Assembly: GCF_003026365.1 (NCBI RefSeq)
Contig: NZ_PYOM01000004.1
Span: 226,238 to 290,237 of the forward strand
Length of the DNA: 64,000 bases
Direction: 5' to 3'
From: Photobacterium angustum
Lineage (GTDB): Bacteria > Pseudomonadota > Gammaproteobacteria > Enterobacterales > Vibrionaceae
Numbering within the stretch: position 1 is the stretch's first letter; each line of letters opens with the position of its first letter. Positions 25,935 through 35,774 of the stretch are shown piece by piece. A model generated the notes under the pieces. It made no database searches, was not told where the DNA came from, and saw nothing but the letters and a program-made list of their open reading frames with translations. Made by a program: the position numbers and the translations under genes.

Positions 25935-27755
25935 CTAGACTTTTGTTAACAGCTCATTGGGTGATAAAGGTCTATTAACTATTCTTAACTCACTGACGTA
26001 ACCATACAAAGGATTATGTAATTCACTGTTAGAACACGATGATCCCACAATCCAAGCGGCATCTTCTTTGATTGAAAGACCGTGACTTTTCTCCGTTGGA
26101 TTACGCATTACTTTGTATCCATCAATGTACATCGTGGTATGTTCGGCATCATTTATAATGGCGATATGGTACCACTTCATCAAATCGAGACTCCAAGACC
26201 ACGCAGTGGTGGTATCTTGCTGTTGATTGTCCATGGTTTCCCATTGAACTTCATGAAGAGAAGAAATCGCCATGACAACGGCAGGATCTTCGCCAGCATC
26301 TTTAACAAAATTATTGAGGCTGGCTTGCTGACATAAAATTCCACCCCAACGTGATAAATCACTTTCCCAATCATCCGGTAACTGCAGGAAGGTTTCAATG
26401 GTATAACCTTGATCCCAGTTATTAGTACTGATTGCTGTTCCCAGCGTTGATAAGTATGCGCCAGTATCTTCTGCTTTATTACCTTTTAGTAGAACAGAGC
26501 CTGTTGTGTGACCGTTTTCTGGTGCAGATTCTGAGTATTCAAAATACTCTTTCAGAGCACCAGTGTTGGCTTCTCTTGGCATCATTTTGAAATGACTACC
26601 GTTTCCTGAAAGATCCTGAAAAATAGATGTGACACTGCCTTCGTCATCGACTTTCATCATGTTTTCTTGATCGAACTTCCAGTAACCCACTGTGCCGTCA
26701 ATAAGGGCTGGCATGGGTGATAATTCTCCTTGATTTAAGTTACTAAAACGCTCTTCAAAATTCATGTCGAACTCGAAGTGGTTGGTCTCATTGGTTAACT
26801 CAGGTATATCAAACGGTGTTCGTTCATCGTCTGGAATCGCTTGAACCCAAGGGGAGAATGAGCGAATGACCAGTTGATTATTACTGTAATCAAAACCGAC
26901 AGTACGGAGCATACCATTGCCTCCCCAAAAGTCGGCTTGGTAATCGACCACCATCATTAGTACATCACGACCATAAGCATTTTTGGCGACCATATTAGCC
27001 GCACCATGATGGTGACCATTCATGGTTAGGAAGATCTGGTCATTTTTATGAATAAAATCGATCCAGAACTCAAAGCCTTTTGAGGTGATTAATGGGCTCT
27101 TTCCATCACTATCAATATTCAAAAGTTGGTGGGTTGATAAAATAGCTGGGGTGTTAGGGTATTGATCAAGTAAGTTTTGGGCCCAATCAAACGTCGCTTC
27201 TGAAGGGTTCCAATCGATCGCAAAAACTAAAAACTCGGTGTTATTGTGCGGCTCTTTGAAAAGATGACAACTATTGAAGCCACAGTCACTGACTGCGATA
27301 CATGTATTGACTTCAAAGATCTTATTCTCTGGAAAGTGATTTAAAAATGGTTCGCTGCTTTGGCGGTTAATATCAAAATTTTTACCGTTTTCAAGATCGT
27401 GGTTACCACATAAGAGAGAATAAGGCGTATTTTCTGATGCACCTAAGATATCCATTGCCTGACAGGCCACATCCCATTCTGCTGGTTCATTACAATGCTC
27501 GACTAAATCACCAAGGTGAATAGTGAATGGAATATTCTCTTTTTTCCAATTATCTGCGATCCATTGAGTTTGAGAGTAATAACGTTCAGGACTATTTTCA
27601 GAATACTTTTGAGTGTCCGGTAAAACGGCTAATTTCCAGTTTTGATGAGATTTCTTTTTATCATTGCCTGAACTATTGTCTGATTTACATCCTGTTAAAT
27701 ATGTTGCAACCATAGTTGCGGCAACGCCTTTTAGGAATATTCTTCTGCTGATCAT
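25935..27755 (-). CDS. Tat-type lipoprotein with metallophosphoesterase and LamG-like domains
   Basis: The 606-residue protein starts with a twin-arginine signal (SRRIFLKG) that ends in a lipobox, YLTGC (Cys 23), so it should be exported folded and lipid-anchored. Calcineurin-type metal-binding motifs follow in order: LPDTQKY, HLGDLVEH, CGNHDLE, STHQ and NGHHHG (residues about 43-250). A concanavalin/LamG-like domain fills about 400-600 (TTMYIDGYKV near the end). Such proteins act as extracellular phosphoesterases or nucleotidases; the substrate is unknown. The gene runs toward tRNA array 2 and is monocistronic. Confidence 0.88.
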   Translation of the reverse strand: MISRRIFLKGVAATMVATYLTGCKSDNSSGNDKKKSHQNWKLAVLPDTQKYSENSPERYYSQTQWIADNWKKENIPFTIHLGDLVEHCNEPAEWDVACQAMDILGASENTPYSLLCGNHDLENGKNFDINRQSSEPFLNHFPENKIFEVNTCIAVSDCGFNSCHLFKEPHNNTEFLVFAIDWNPSEATFDWAQNLLDQYPNTPAILSTHQLLNIDSDGKSPLITSKGFEFWIDFIHKNDQIFLTMNGHHHGAANMVAKNAYGRDVLMMVVDYQADFWGGNGMLRTVGFDYSNNQLVIRSFSPWVQAIPDDERTPFDIPELTNETNHFEFDMNFEERFSNLNQGELSPMPALIDGTVGYWKFDQENMMKVDDEGSVTSIFQDLSGNGSHFKMMPREANTGALKEYFEYSESAPENGHTTGSVLLKGNKAEDTGAYLSTLGTAISTNNWDQGYTIETFLQLPDDWESDLSRWGGILCQQASLNNFVKDAGEDPAVVMAISSLHEVQWETMDNQQQDTTTAWSWSLDLMKWYHIAIINDAEHTTMYIDGYKVMRNPTEKSHGLSIKEDAAWIVGSSCSNSELHNPLYGYVSELRIVNRPLSPNELLTKV

Positions 27756-27873
27756 GCTTTTTAGTGCTATCTGTAATTTTTAAAGGCACAATACTGGCAG
27801 GGTTATGTTGCATTTTTATTTACAAAATCTAACTGAAATTAAACTTATCAATATTAATGTCGTGCTCTTTAAC

Positions 27874-30030
27874 CTAAGGATATTGCACTTTTTTAAAACA
27901 CATTAAGGTATTAAGTGATGGATCATGTGCCTGTAACAAATACTGTTCGCTGTCTTTTAATCCTTTTTTTTCTAGCGCAGATATCCAATAATCAATGCCT
28001 TGGAAGTTTCTCAACTCGGCTTGATTTTCTTGCCAACTAATATGTAATCCAGCATTAAAAACGGTATGGACTAAAGAGCAAAATATACGTTGTTGATCGG
28101 TACCTGCATCGTGATCCCGTAAGATAAAATACCCTTCAGGCTTTAACACGCGATAAATCGAATCAATATAGGCATCGAGCTTTTCGGGCGGACAGTGATG
28201 TAGCCCTATATAACAGGTGATCAAATCTAAGCTATTATCTTCAATGATATTCTCAGGGATAGGCTCATAATCATTCAGCGCAAAAAACTCACCAACTAAT
28301 TTTATACTACCGCGTTCGACAATCTCTGCAGGTGAGTTATTTGGGGCACTTTCATTAGAAATAAAAACTTTTCCTGATAGCTTCAACGCTTTTTTTAACT
28401 CATTAACATAACGTCCTGTTGAGCCTATTTCTAAATAACCATTAAGATGCCTGTCTGTTGGCAGAATGGTTTGGGTTTGCTCTGTCATTTCTTTTTTTTG
28501 TTTTGCTAGCGCAGGAAGCGCAAATCGAATATCAGCAAGTGCTGGTTTGATATCTGGTAGTGAATACTGGATCTCATGATAGATGGCTTCATCAGAGTTT
28601 ATGTACTGACAAGTGTCCATTATAAGCTGGTGGAATAAATGCTCGGGGTAGAGGTGATAAATATTTTGTAAAAATAAATAGAAGGCATCCCGTTGTTGAA
28701 CGGTATTATAGATTTGTCGAAATTCGGAGTTATTTATTTCTTCTGGACTAAATAACGCCGGATCATTGTTTTGGCGATAATATTTATCCCATAAGCAGTG
28801 ACGAAAACGATAATCAGAATCCCACTTCGCTTTGAGTTCAAACAACTTTGTGGCATTAGGGTAGGCGCGATGGAATTGATCGAAACGAGCATGGGGTTGA
28901 TACGGTAAGTAATAACAGCCACCCGCATTTATCGCTGCTTCAATTAATTCTCTTGTCCAAATCGCCACTTTTTCTTGCTCTGCCTTGCTTGCTCCTTGTT
29001 TGTAATAGAGCACGAACGCAAAAACTTCTTCTCTTGCCCACGCGAGAATAGAGCCTGGATCTGGATGAGAGTGACGAATAGAAATATTCACAGTATTAAC
29101 CGCATAACGGGTTAGTATCTCTGTCATTCTTGGTGTGAATTGTTCAATGTTCCCAACAGGAATAAAATACTCCTGCAGTACGTAAGTGGTTTCCTTCCGT
29201 GAGATCGGCTCGTAAATATATTCCCGTAGCCAGTTACCAAATGGTGCTTCAGTGATGGTCCAAAGCATATATTTTTCAGCTAAATAAAGTTTACGTGATT
29301 GCCTTGGGGCAACATTTACCGCTTGATCTGTACTGAACCAAGTGATGACTTGTACCCGATTAAACTCTGGCTCTGGTGGCAGCATATCAGCATTATGGAA
29401 TACAGCATCTGGGTCACCTTTGATATTCTCGGCAAAAAACGCAGGATACTCTGTTAACGGTATTTTCTTATGTAAACGTTTTATATGACTATCATTAGTG
29501 AGTGATAACTCTGCTTCAACAATGATCCCCAATGCGCCATAACCACCAATGGCGCCATAAAATAGTTCGCTATGTTGCGTGGGAGAAGCAATGACAGCGG
29601 TACCGTCATCTAATAATAATTTAATTTCATTAACAGAAAGAATGAGCGGACTAAGGCTAACATAACGTCCGTGACAATTTACACTCAATGAGCCACCTAT
29701 GGTGAAATTGGCATATGTCTGCATGATTTTTACCGCGAGGCTGTAGTCTTTAATCTTGACTTGAATATCACGCCAACGAGTCCCTGTTTGCACACGAATA
29801 GTTTGTTTATATCTAGTTCAAGGATACGGTTGAGGCCACGCATATCATTATGTAACGTATCTGGATGCGCGGTTTGTCCTCCCATGCTATAGCGTCCACC
29901 ACCAATTGAAATAGGCTTGGATGTCGATTGGAGCATTGTTTGTAATTGTTCAATCGTGCTAGGAATATAATATTGGTATTGGTCGTTTGTGATGATGTGC
30001 TTGTTGGTAACACATAGCGGAGTCTTAATA
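27874..30030 (-). pseudogene. FAD-binding oxidoreductase fused to a SAM methyltransferase, frameshifted
   Basis: The main open frame (27874-29793, 639 residues) lacks its N terminus, which continues in another frame upstream: PISIGGGRYSMGGQ, the FAD-binding loop of VAO/GlcD-type oxidases, lies at about 29890-29920, and ITNDQYQYYIP further up. Restoring one base near 29801-29812 joins them. The main frame holds the rest of the FAD domain (FTIGGSLSVNCHGRYV, GAIGGYGALGIIVEAEL) and, from about residue 440, a class I methyltransferase with LEIGSTGRYV and YIGLHHCPPEKLD. The oxidoreductase-methyltransferase fusion is unusual. If the shift is real the gene is broken; a sequencing error cannot be excluded because the rest of the frame is undamaged. 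Confidence 0.75.
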
Positions 30031-30639
30031 ATAAAGGTAAGCCATATTGCTGGCTCAATGCTTCTGAACCAGATAGTGATACTTGGTAAAAACCATAACG
30101 CTGATAAAAACGGATGGCACCTATATTACAAAAGGTGACGTCTAATTCAACGCAGCGATAACCTTGCTGTTTTAACTTATGGCAAAGATCATCGAGTAAG
30201 ATGTGCCAAGGCTTTGTCCTCGAGCATTTGAAAAAACAGCGACATTGATTATGTAAAACGCATCGTTAGAGGGTAGGGGAACATAGTTTGCTAATGCTTT
30301 TCGGACCGTCGTTAATATATGCCATTTTAAATGAAGCGGTGAGGTAAAAAGCAGTTGTATTGCGCCTGTTAACTCTTGTTGTTGCAACTGTTGACGAGAG
30401 TATCCAAGGACCGCACCTTGGGTAATATCATTATGATTATAAAGCCACCCAAAACGATAACTAAATAGCCCTTTGGGTTGTGCAACCAGTTTATGCAATA
30501 CACTCAGTGCTGTTTGTTTATCAACAAAGATAAAATTCATTAATTCATGCGAACTATCATAGATACAATTAACCATTGTTTCCATATCGGCTTGTTGTGC
30601 ATGTTTCAGTGTTGTCTGAGTTTTTTGTGGCGGATTCAT
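30010..30639 (-). pseudogene. GNAT family acetyltransferase, frameshifted
   Basis: The first frame (30172-30639) encodes a GNAT N-terminal half ending NVAVFSNARGQSLGT, the acetyl-CoA-binding loop, then runs out. One base missing near 30202-30205 would restore the second half in another frame (LLDDLCHKLKQQGYRCVELD, then NIGAIRFYQRYGF and QYGLPLLLRLRYVL), a textbook GNAT C terminus. That second frame passes without a stop into the FAD-oxidoreductase region, so the two genes either overlap, are coupled, or were once a single GNAT-oxidase-methyltransferase protein with a further shift near 30000-30060. The substrate is unknown. Confidence 0.75.
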
Positions 30640-30835
30640 AGAATTATTATTCCTGTATAAGCAAAATCAATCCACTTGGCACTATAAATAAAGATAGTGT
30701 GAGCTTAACTATTTCGCTGTATGTTTTTCTTTATTAACACCATAGAATATGTTTCTCTCGTCTCTTAACGGATGAACCAGCTAACACAAAATGGTATTAT
30801 TAGTGGCTGTTTTGCCTGTGACACTTGGATAACTA

Positions 30836-31396
30836 ATGAATTTTGACCGTATTGTGTGTTTCGATCTCGAAATGTGTTGTTGGAATGATGGCCGCACATC
30901 TAGAACCGGTGAAATCATCGAAATTGGTGTGGCAGAGCTTGATCTCAACACCGGAAAAATTGTTCGTCGGGCACAACATTATGTGCGTCCTGCAAAAGAT
31001 GAGATCTCTCCGTTTTGTACTGAACTCACGGGCATCAAACCCGAGGTTGTTGAAAAAAATGGCAAGCCGCTTTCTGTGATTTTAAAATCGATCGAACAAA
31101 AGTTTGGTGGTCGACATAAGATCTATGCAGCGTGGGGACATGACGATCGTATTTTGAAAAAGGAATGTTTAGCGAAAGAGCTAAAAGTCCCTTTTCGTGA
31201 GTATTTAAATCTTGCCACTTTATTTAAATTACAGCGTCATGTGACCAACAAACGATTAGGTCAACGTGCCGCGATGGAAATTGCCGGTGTTGAATGGGAA
31301 GGGCGTCAGCATTCGGGTTATGTGGATGCGTATAATCTTGCGCGTTTAGCAGCAACCATGTTCTGCGAAAAAGACACAGATTCAACACAAGAATAG
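30836..31396 (+). CDS. DEDDh 3'-5' exonuclease family protein
   Basis: A 186-residue exonuclease fold. The first acidic motif is FDLEMCCW (Asp 10, Glu 12), the second region is AAWGHDDRIL with its aspartates, and the third has the His-Asp pair in HSGYVDAYN. This is the KapD/ERI1-like branch of the RNase T and DnaQ superfamily, acting on single-stranded DNA or RNA ends. It is not fused to a polymerase. It begins about 200 bp after the divergent GNAT gene and is followed by a terminator. The exact substrate cannot be told from sequence. Confidence 0.87.
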   Translation: MNFDRIVCFDLEMCCWNDGRTSRTGEIIEIGVAELDLNTGKIVRRAQHYVRPAKDEISPFCTELTGIKPEVVEKNGKPLSVILKSIEQKFGGRHKIYAAWGHDDRILKKECLAKELKVPFREYLNLATLFKLQRHVTNKRLGQRAAMEIAGVEWEGRQHSGYVDAYNLARLAATMFCEKDTDSTQE

Positions 31397-31423
31397 TGTT
31401 ACTTTCAATCGATTTGTTTGAGT

Positions 31424-31451
31424 AAAGCCGACTGATAGAGTCGGCTTTTTT
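31424..31451 (+). terminator. Rho-independent terminator of the exonuclease gene
   Basis: GCCGACT and AGTCGGC pair around GATAG and are followed by six T residues. Confidence 0.88.
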
Positions 31452-31641
31452 ATGTGTATGATGTCATTCGTGCGATGAAAATGCCGTTGTTTATACTTTC
31501 GATTTAGGCAATAGCAATCGTTCGGTGAAGTGGCACATTAAAATGATAACTTTAGATTGCGACAAGGAATTAAGTGTTTAAACAGCAAAATATAATGCGT
31601 TATGTATACTGACAAAAGCCGCCAATTAAAAGGTCACTTTT

Positions 31642-33612
31642 ATGTCACAGAATACGTTTATTTTACATTCCACTTATCCTCCATCAGGCGATCAACCAGA
31701 AGCTTTAGCTCGATTACTCGGTAATATTCAAGATGGTGTTACACATCAAACCCTGCAAGGGGTAACCGGTTCTGGGAAAACCTTCACGATGGCAAATATG
31801 ATCCATCGTCTTCAGCGTCCTACCTTAATATTGGCTCATAACAAGACGCTTGCTGCACAACTTTATAGTGAAATGAAACGTTTCTTTCCTGAAAATGCTG
31901 TCGAGTATTTTGTCTCTTATTACGATTACTACCAACCTGAAGTGTATATTCCTGGTAGCGATCGCTTTATTCGTAAAGATTCTGCGGTGAATCAACAATT
32001 GGAACGATTACGTTTGTCGACCACTAAATCGTTGATAGAACGTAAAGACGTTATTGTCGTGGCATCGGTATCTGCTATTTATGGCTTAGGCGATCCAGCC
32101 CAATATCGCGCAGTACAAATTCCCTTATCTGTGGGTATGACAATCGACAGAGAAGATTTTATTCAACGTCTTGTCGCGCTTCAATATAGCCGTTGTGAGC
32201 GAACGATTGAACGAGCAACTTTCCGTGTCCACGGTGAAATATTTGATATCTATCCAGCTGATTCAGAATCAAAAGCAATACGTGTGGTGATGTTTGATGA
32301 CACCATTGAGCAACTACAATGGCTTGACCCTATTACAGGGAAAGTGTTGGGCGACATTGATCATTATTTTGTCTCTCCAAAAACCTTGTATGCCGCTTCA
32401 AAAGACAAGTTAATGAAAGCCAGCATTGAAATTCAAAAAGAATTAGAAATGCGTGTCACTGAATTAAATAATGAAAATCGTATTGTGGAAGCGGCAAGGC
32501 TGTATGAGCGCACGACACATGATATAGAAATGATGCAGCAGCTTGGATATTGCTCTGGATTAGAAAACTACTCATGTTATTTAAACGATCGCGAACCTAC
32601 CTTGCCACCGACGACCTTATTAGATTATTTACCTGAAGATGGCTTACTGTTTATTGATGAATCCCATGTGATGATCCCGCAGATTTCTGCAATGTATCGC
32701 AGTGATGTGAGTCGTAAAGAGACATTAATTGATTATGGCTTTCGATTGCCATCAGCGAAGAACAATCGCCCTTTAATGTTTAAAGAATTTGAGCAAATAA
32801 AACCACAAACCGTATTTGTATCAGCTACCCCTGGTGAGTACGAACTCAAAAAATCTCAGCAGCATGTTATAGAACAAATCATTCGCCCTACAGGCTTGCT
32901 TGATCCTATTGTTGAAGTGCGTCCTTTAGCGACTCAAACCGACGATCTATTAAAAGAAATATCAGAACGTACGCAAAAAGATGAACGCGTATTGGTGACG
33001 ACATTAACGAAAAAAAGTGCAGAGGCATTGTATGAGTTAATGGTAGAGCAAGGCATTAAGGTCAGCTATATTCACTCAGAAGTGAAAACCGAGCAACGGG
33101 TTGAAATTATAGATGATTTACGTGCAGGTAAATTTGATGTACTTATTGGGATAAACCTGTTGCGAGAAGGGTTAGATATTCCAGAGGCCTCATTGGTCGC
33201 AGTGTTAAATGCCGATCACGCGGGATTTTTGCGTTCAACACAGGCGCTGATTCAAATCATTGGTCGTGCTGCTCGTAACGCAAACGGTAAAGCGATTTTA
33301 TATGCTGATAAAATAACGCCAGCAATGCAGCAAGCGATGACGGAATCACAACAACGCCGAGAGCGACAGCTGGAATATAATAAAACACATAATATTACGC
33401 CAGCCTCTTCTCAACGTAAAAAAGTAGAGATAAATAATAATGAGCCTGCACAACATAGTGTTGAGTTCTGCTCTAATCTATCAGAGTTATGCCAGCAAAT
33501 TACGGCAACAGAAAAAGAACTATTGGTAGCTTGTGATAAGAATGATGAAATACAAATTGGTATTTTTAGAGAAAAGCTCAATAAGTTATATCGTCAGTTC
33601 ATCTTTATGTAA
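31642..33612 (+). CDS. uvrB: Excinuclease ABC subunit B, divergent paralog
   Basis: UvrB is the damage-verifying helicase of nucleotide excision repair and partners UvrA and UvrC. The 656 residues cover the whole family: Walker A GVTGSGKT (40-47), beta-hairpin region [55 protein letters not shown], the helicase motifs [14 protein letters not shown] and [25 protein letters not shown], and a C-terminal UVR-like segment. The hairpin carries [14 protein letters not shown] where enterobacterial UvrB has EAYVPSSDTFIEKD, and overall it is clearly diverged. Vibrios keep their main uvrB on chromosome I, so this is probably a second copy. No LexA box was seen. Confidence 0.92.
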   Translation: MSQNTFILHSTYPPSGDQPEALARLLGNIQDGVTHQTLQGVTGSGKTFTMANMIHRLQRPTLILAHNKTLAAQLYSEMKRFFPENAVEYFVSYYDYYQPEVYIPGSDRFIRKDSAVNQQLERLRLSTTKSLIERKDVIVVASVSAIYGLGDPAQYRAVQIPLSVGMTIDREDFIQRLVALQYSRCERTIERATFRVHGEIFDIYPADSESKAIRVVMFDDTIEQLQWLDPITGKVLGDIDHYFVSPKTLYAASKDKLMKASIEIQKELEMRVTELNNENRIVEAARLYERTTHDIEMMQQLGYCSGLENYSCYLNDREPTLPPTTLLDYLPEDGLLFIDESHVMIPQISAMYRSDVSRKETLIDYGFRLPSAKNNRPLMFKEFEQIKPQTVFVSATPGEYELKKSQQHVIEQIIRPTGLLDPIVEVRPLATQTDDLLKEISERTQKDERVLVTTLTKKSAEALYELMVEQGIKVSYIHSEVKTEQRVEIIDDLRAGKFDVLIGINLLREGLDIPEASLVAVLNADHAGFLRSTQALIQIIGRAARNANGKAILYADKITPAMQQAMTESQQRRERQLEYNKTHNITPASSQRKKVEINNNEPAQHSVEFCSNLSELCQQITATEKELLVACDKNDEIQIGIFREKLNKLYRQFIFM

Positions 33613-33633
33613 AAAGGATACTAATTGATATCT

Positions 33634-33663
33634 AATTAAGGTCGTTATTATTCGACCTTAATT
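33634..33663 (+). terminator. Hairpin after uvrB
   Basis: AATTAAGGTCG and CGACCTTAATT pair perfectly around an eight-base loop. The T tract is poor (ATTATTAA), so termination strength is uncertain. Confidence 0.55.
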
Positions 33664-33872
33664 ATTAACAATTAATCTACTTATATTCACCGATCATGTT
33701 CTTATCGAGTAATATTAATATAGTATGTATTTTAATAAAAAGTAATAAACAATGCTGAATGTATTACTATATTTTTTATTACAAAGATAAGTTAATTTTA
33801 TCGTGATTTTATATGTTTGATATATATGGGCTTTGTGTTTGTTTTTGAGCTTTTTGTATTTTTGGATTGTGA

Positions 33873-33900
33873 TTGAAATCACATTAAGTGCTGATATAAT
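33873..33900 (+). promoter_or_regulatory. Sigma-70 promoter, long leader to the EAL gene
   Basis: TTGAAA and a perfect TATAAT are 16 bp apart, followed by a GC-rich CCGCCCGC start region. The transcript would carry a leader of about 320 nt before the EAL gene. Confidence 0.65.
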
Positions 33901-33939
33901 CCGCCCGCAATTTTAATAGATAAAAACAGTCATCATTTG

Positions 33940-34110
33940 ATGAATATCCCTCCAAGTATATTGGCCTTTTTACAACGTAGCGTGCGAATAACAGCGATGT
34001 GTATTTCATATGGTAAGAAAGATCGTATGTCCATTCTTAACATAAAAGATCTTAGTTTTATCAGTCATAGTGCTGGAAAATCATGTGTTACGATAGAAAA
34101 TAGAATTTAA
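33940..34110 (+). CDS. Possible 56-residue leader peptide
   Basis: The open frame begins ATGAATATCCCTCC about 40 bp after the promoter at 33873 and runs 56 codons to TAA. It has no Shine-Dalgarno and matches no family I know. It may be chance; it is listed because it lies within the long leader. Confidence 0.2.
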   Translation: MNIPPSILAFLQRSVRITAMCISYGKKDRMSILNIKDLSFISHSAGKSCVTIENRI

Positions 34111-34228
34111 GTGTATTCATTTTATAAAAATGGATCTGGGTGTAAATTGCTTCACTTAGCTTGTTATAAAGAGTTGTCATGGCGTTATACAAAGCAATAA
34201 ATATGGCTTTAAATGGGATTGTTCTTTT

Positions 34229-35668
34229 ATGAACATTAAATACATGAAGCTTTATACACTGATAGTGTGCTCTACGTTCTTTCTCATTATTTTTGCATGC
34301 TGTACTTATCTACTTTATCAATATGATATCGATAAAAAAATTCACAATGAGCATGAAATACAACTAAAAACCTTTAATTCAGTCGTTAATAGCAAAGAGA
34401 CACTGGCCTCTATGTTTTCGAAGATGACGATACCGACCTTAGCAGAGCAGAGGGAGTTAAAACGTTATGTCTCCGATCATAAAGATGTTAGCAGCGTATC
34501 TGTGATTTATAAGGATTATTATGTATACAGTACATTTGGTAATCGCCTGTATTCAATGGAAATGAAGGCAGTAAAAGGTTTTAGCATTAAGGTAAAAAGC
34601 TTACTAACACATAAGCCAACCTTGTCTTATACGTTGCAGGTTGGAGCGAATACTTACTTAAAAATATATTTTAAACCGCTTCGTTTTAATGTTATCGATA
34701 GTATTGGTCGAGGCTATATTACCGTTTTTGATAACATTGAAATTGGTGAAGGTAATCAGTTAGTTAAGCATGACCTGATAGAGCATCATGATGAGTACCA
34801 TTTTCATCTCGACGACGCTGATTTTTTTGTAGTTGTTGATCCTGCACTCGCTCTAAAACAGTTTGTTGAAACTAAATATGTTTACTTGTTAATGCTTTTA
34901 TTGGCATGCGTGGTAAGTAGTTATATATCGGCAGCTTACAGCAAGAAAATATGGGTACGGATTTGTATCAAACGTAATATTATTCGTCCATACCTTCAAC
35001 CCATTGTTAACAATGAAGGAAATATTATTGGAGCTGAAGTTTTAGCGCGTTGGATTACTAAAAAAGGTCAGGTTTTACCACCTCATGTATTTATACCCTA
35101 TATAGAGAGTAAACACTTAACATCCTTGTTAACCTGCTCTTTGATGACACAGGTTTATCAAAGTCAGTTAATGTTAGTGAGTAAACACCTAAAATTGAGC
35201 TTTAACTTGACGGAACGTTGTTTGTTTGACGAAAGTATTTATAAAGCGAGTTTATTATTAGCGCCTAAGTTTGAATTGGTGCTTGAGTTTACTGAATCAG
35301 CACCGTTTTCGAATGCTCATGTGAAAGCGCGTATGGAAAAGTTTCATCAAAATGGGATGTTCTTTGCGCTTGATGATTATGGTACTGGGTACTCTGCACC
35401 GTATTATTTGACTGATTATGACTTTGATTATTTAAAAATAGATCGTTGTTTTATAGAGCAAATTGAACATAACCCTAAATCTATTCATGTCGTTGAATCT
35501 GTAGTGCGATTAGCTCAAAAACTGCAACTTTCTGTCATCTCTGAAGGTGTTGAAACAGAAAAACAAAAACAGATGTTAGATCAATGGGGAATAAAGCAAT
35601 ATCAAGGTTATTACTTTTATAAACCGATGTCAGTAGAAAGCTTTATGGATATATATCGTTCTCATTAA
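34229..35668 (+). CDS. Membrane-bound EAL domain c-di-GMP phosphodiesterase
   Basis: The 479-residue protein has a membrane helix at about 8-30, a periplasmic domain to about 210, a second helix (about 216-236) and a C-terminal EAL domain (about 245-479). There is no GGDEF domain. The catalytic set looks complete: EVLARW for the EAL motif, FNLTE, LVLEFTE, LDDYGTGYS, DYLKIDRCF, ISEGVE and QYQGYYF. It should therefore degrade c-di-GMP in response to a periplasmic signal, in contrast to the degenerate receptor at 1952. It is monocistronic, with a long leader and its own terminator. Confidence 0.9.
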   Translation: MNIKYMKLYTLIVCSTFFLIIFACCTYLLYQYDIDKKIHNEHEIQLKTFNSVVNSKETLASMFSKMTIPTLAEQRELKRYVSDHKDVSSVSVIYKDYYVYSTFGNRLYSMEMKAVKGFSIKVKSLLTHKPTLSYTLQVGANTYLKIYFKPLRFNVIDSIGRGYITVFDNIEIGEGNQLVKHDLIEHHDEYHFHLDDADFFVVVDPALALKQFVETKYVYLLMLLLACVVSSYISAAYSKKIWVRICIKRNIIRPYLQPIVNNEGNIIGAEVLARWITKKGQVLPPHVFIPYIESKHLTSLLTCSLMTQVYQSQLMLVSKHLKLSFNLTERCLFDESIYKASLLLAPKFELVLEFTESAPFSNAHVKARMEKFHQNGMFFALDDYGTGYSAPYYLTDYDFDYLKIDRCFIEQIEHNPKSIHVVESVVRLAQKLQLSVISEGVETEKQKQMLDQWGIKQYQGYYFYKPMSVESFMDIYRSH

Positions 35669-35691
35669 TATAGCGTGTTGTCGATATACCG

Positions 35692-35726
35692 AACCCTTCT
35701 AGCACTCTGTGCAAGAAGGGTTTTTA
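35692..35726 (+). terminator. Terminator of the EAL gene
   Basis: AACCCTTCT and AGAAGGGTT pair around a 13-base loop and are followed by T residues. Confidence 0.8.
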
Positions 35727-35774
35727 CTTTTTTGGTTATAGATAATTAGTCGTAAGTGAGTATTTGCTAACTTT

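Larger units (their letters stand above)
33613..34228. other. Intergenic leader before the EAL gene
   Basis: 616 bp. It holds the uvrB terminator hairpin (33634-33663), a good promoter (33873-33900) and a weak 56-codon frame (33940-34110). No GEMM-type c-di-GMP riboswitch was recognised. Confidence 0.5.

Noticed and set aside
31560..31641. LexA box upstream of uvrB
   Set aside because: No CTG-N10-CAG palindrome of sufficient quality was found.
33613..34228. GEMM c-di-GMP riboswitch before the EAL gene
   Set aside because: The conserved GEMM core could not be found on the coding strand.
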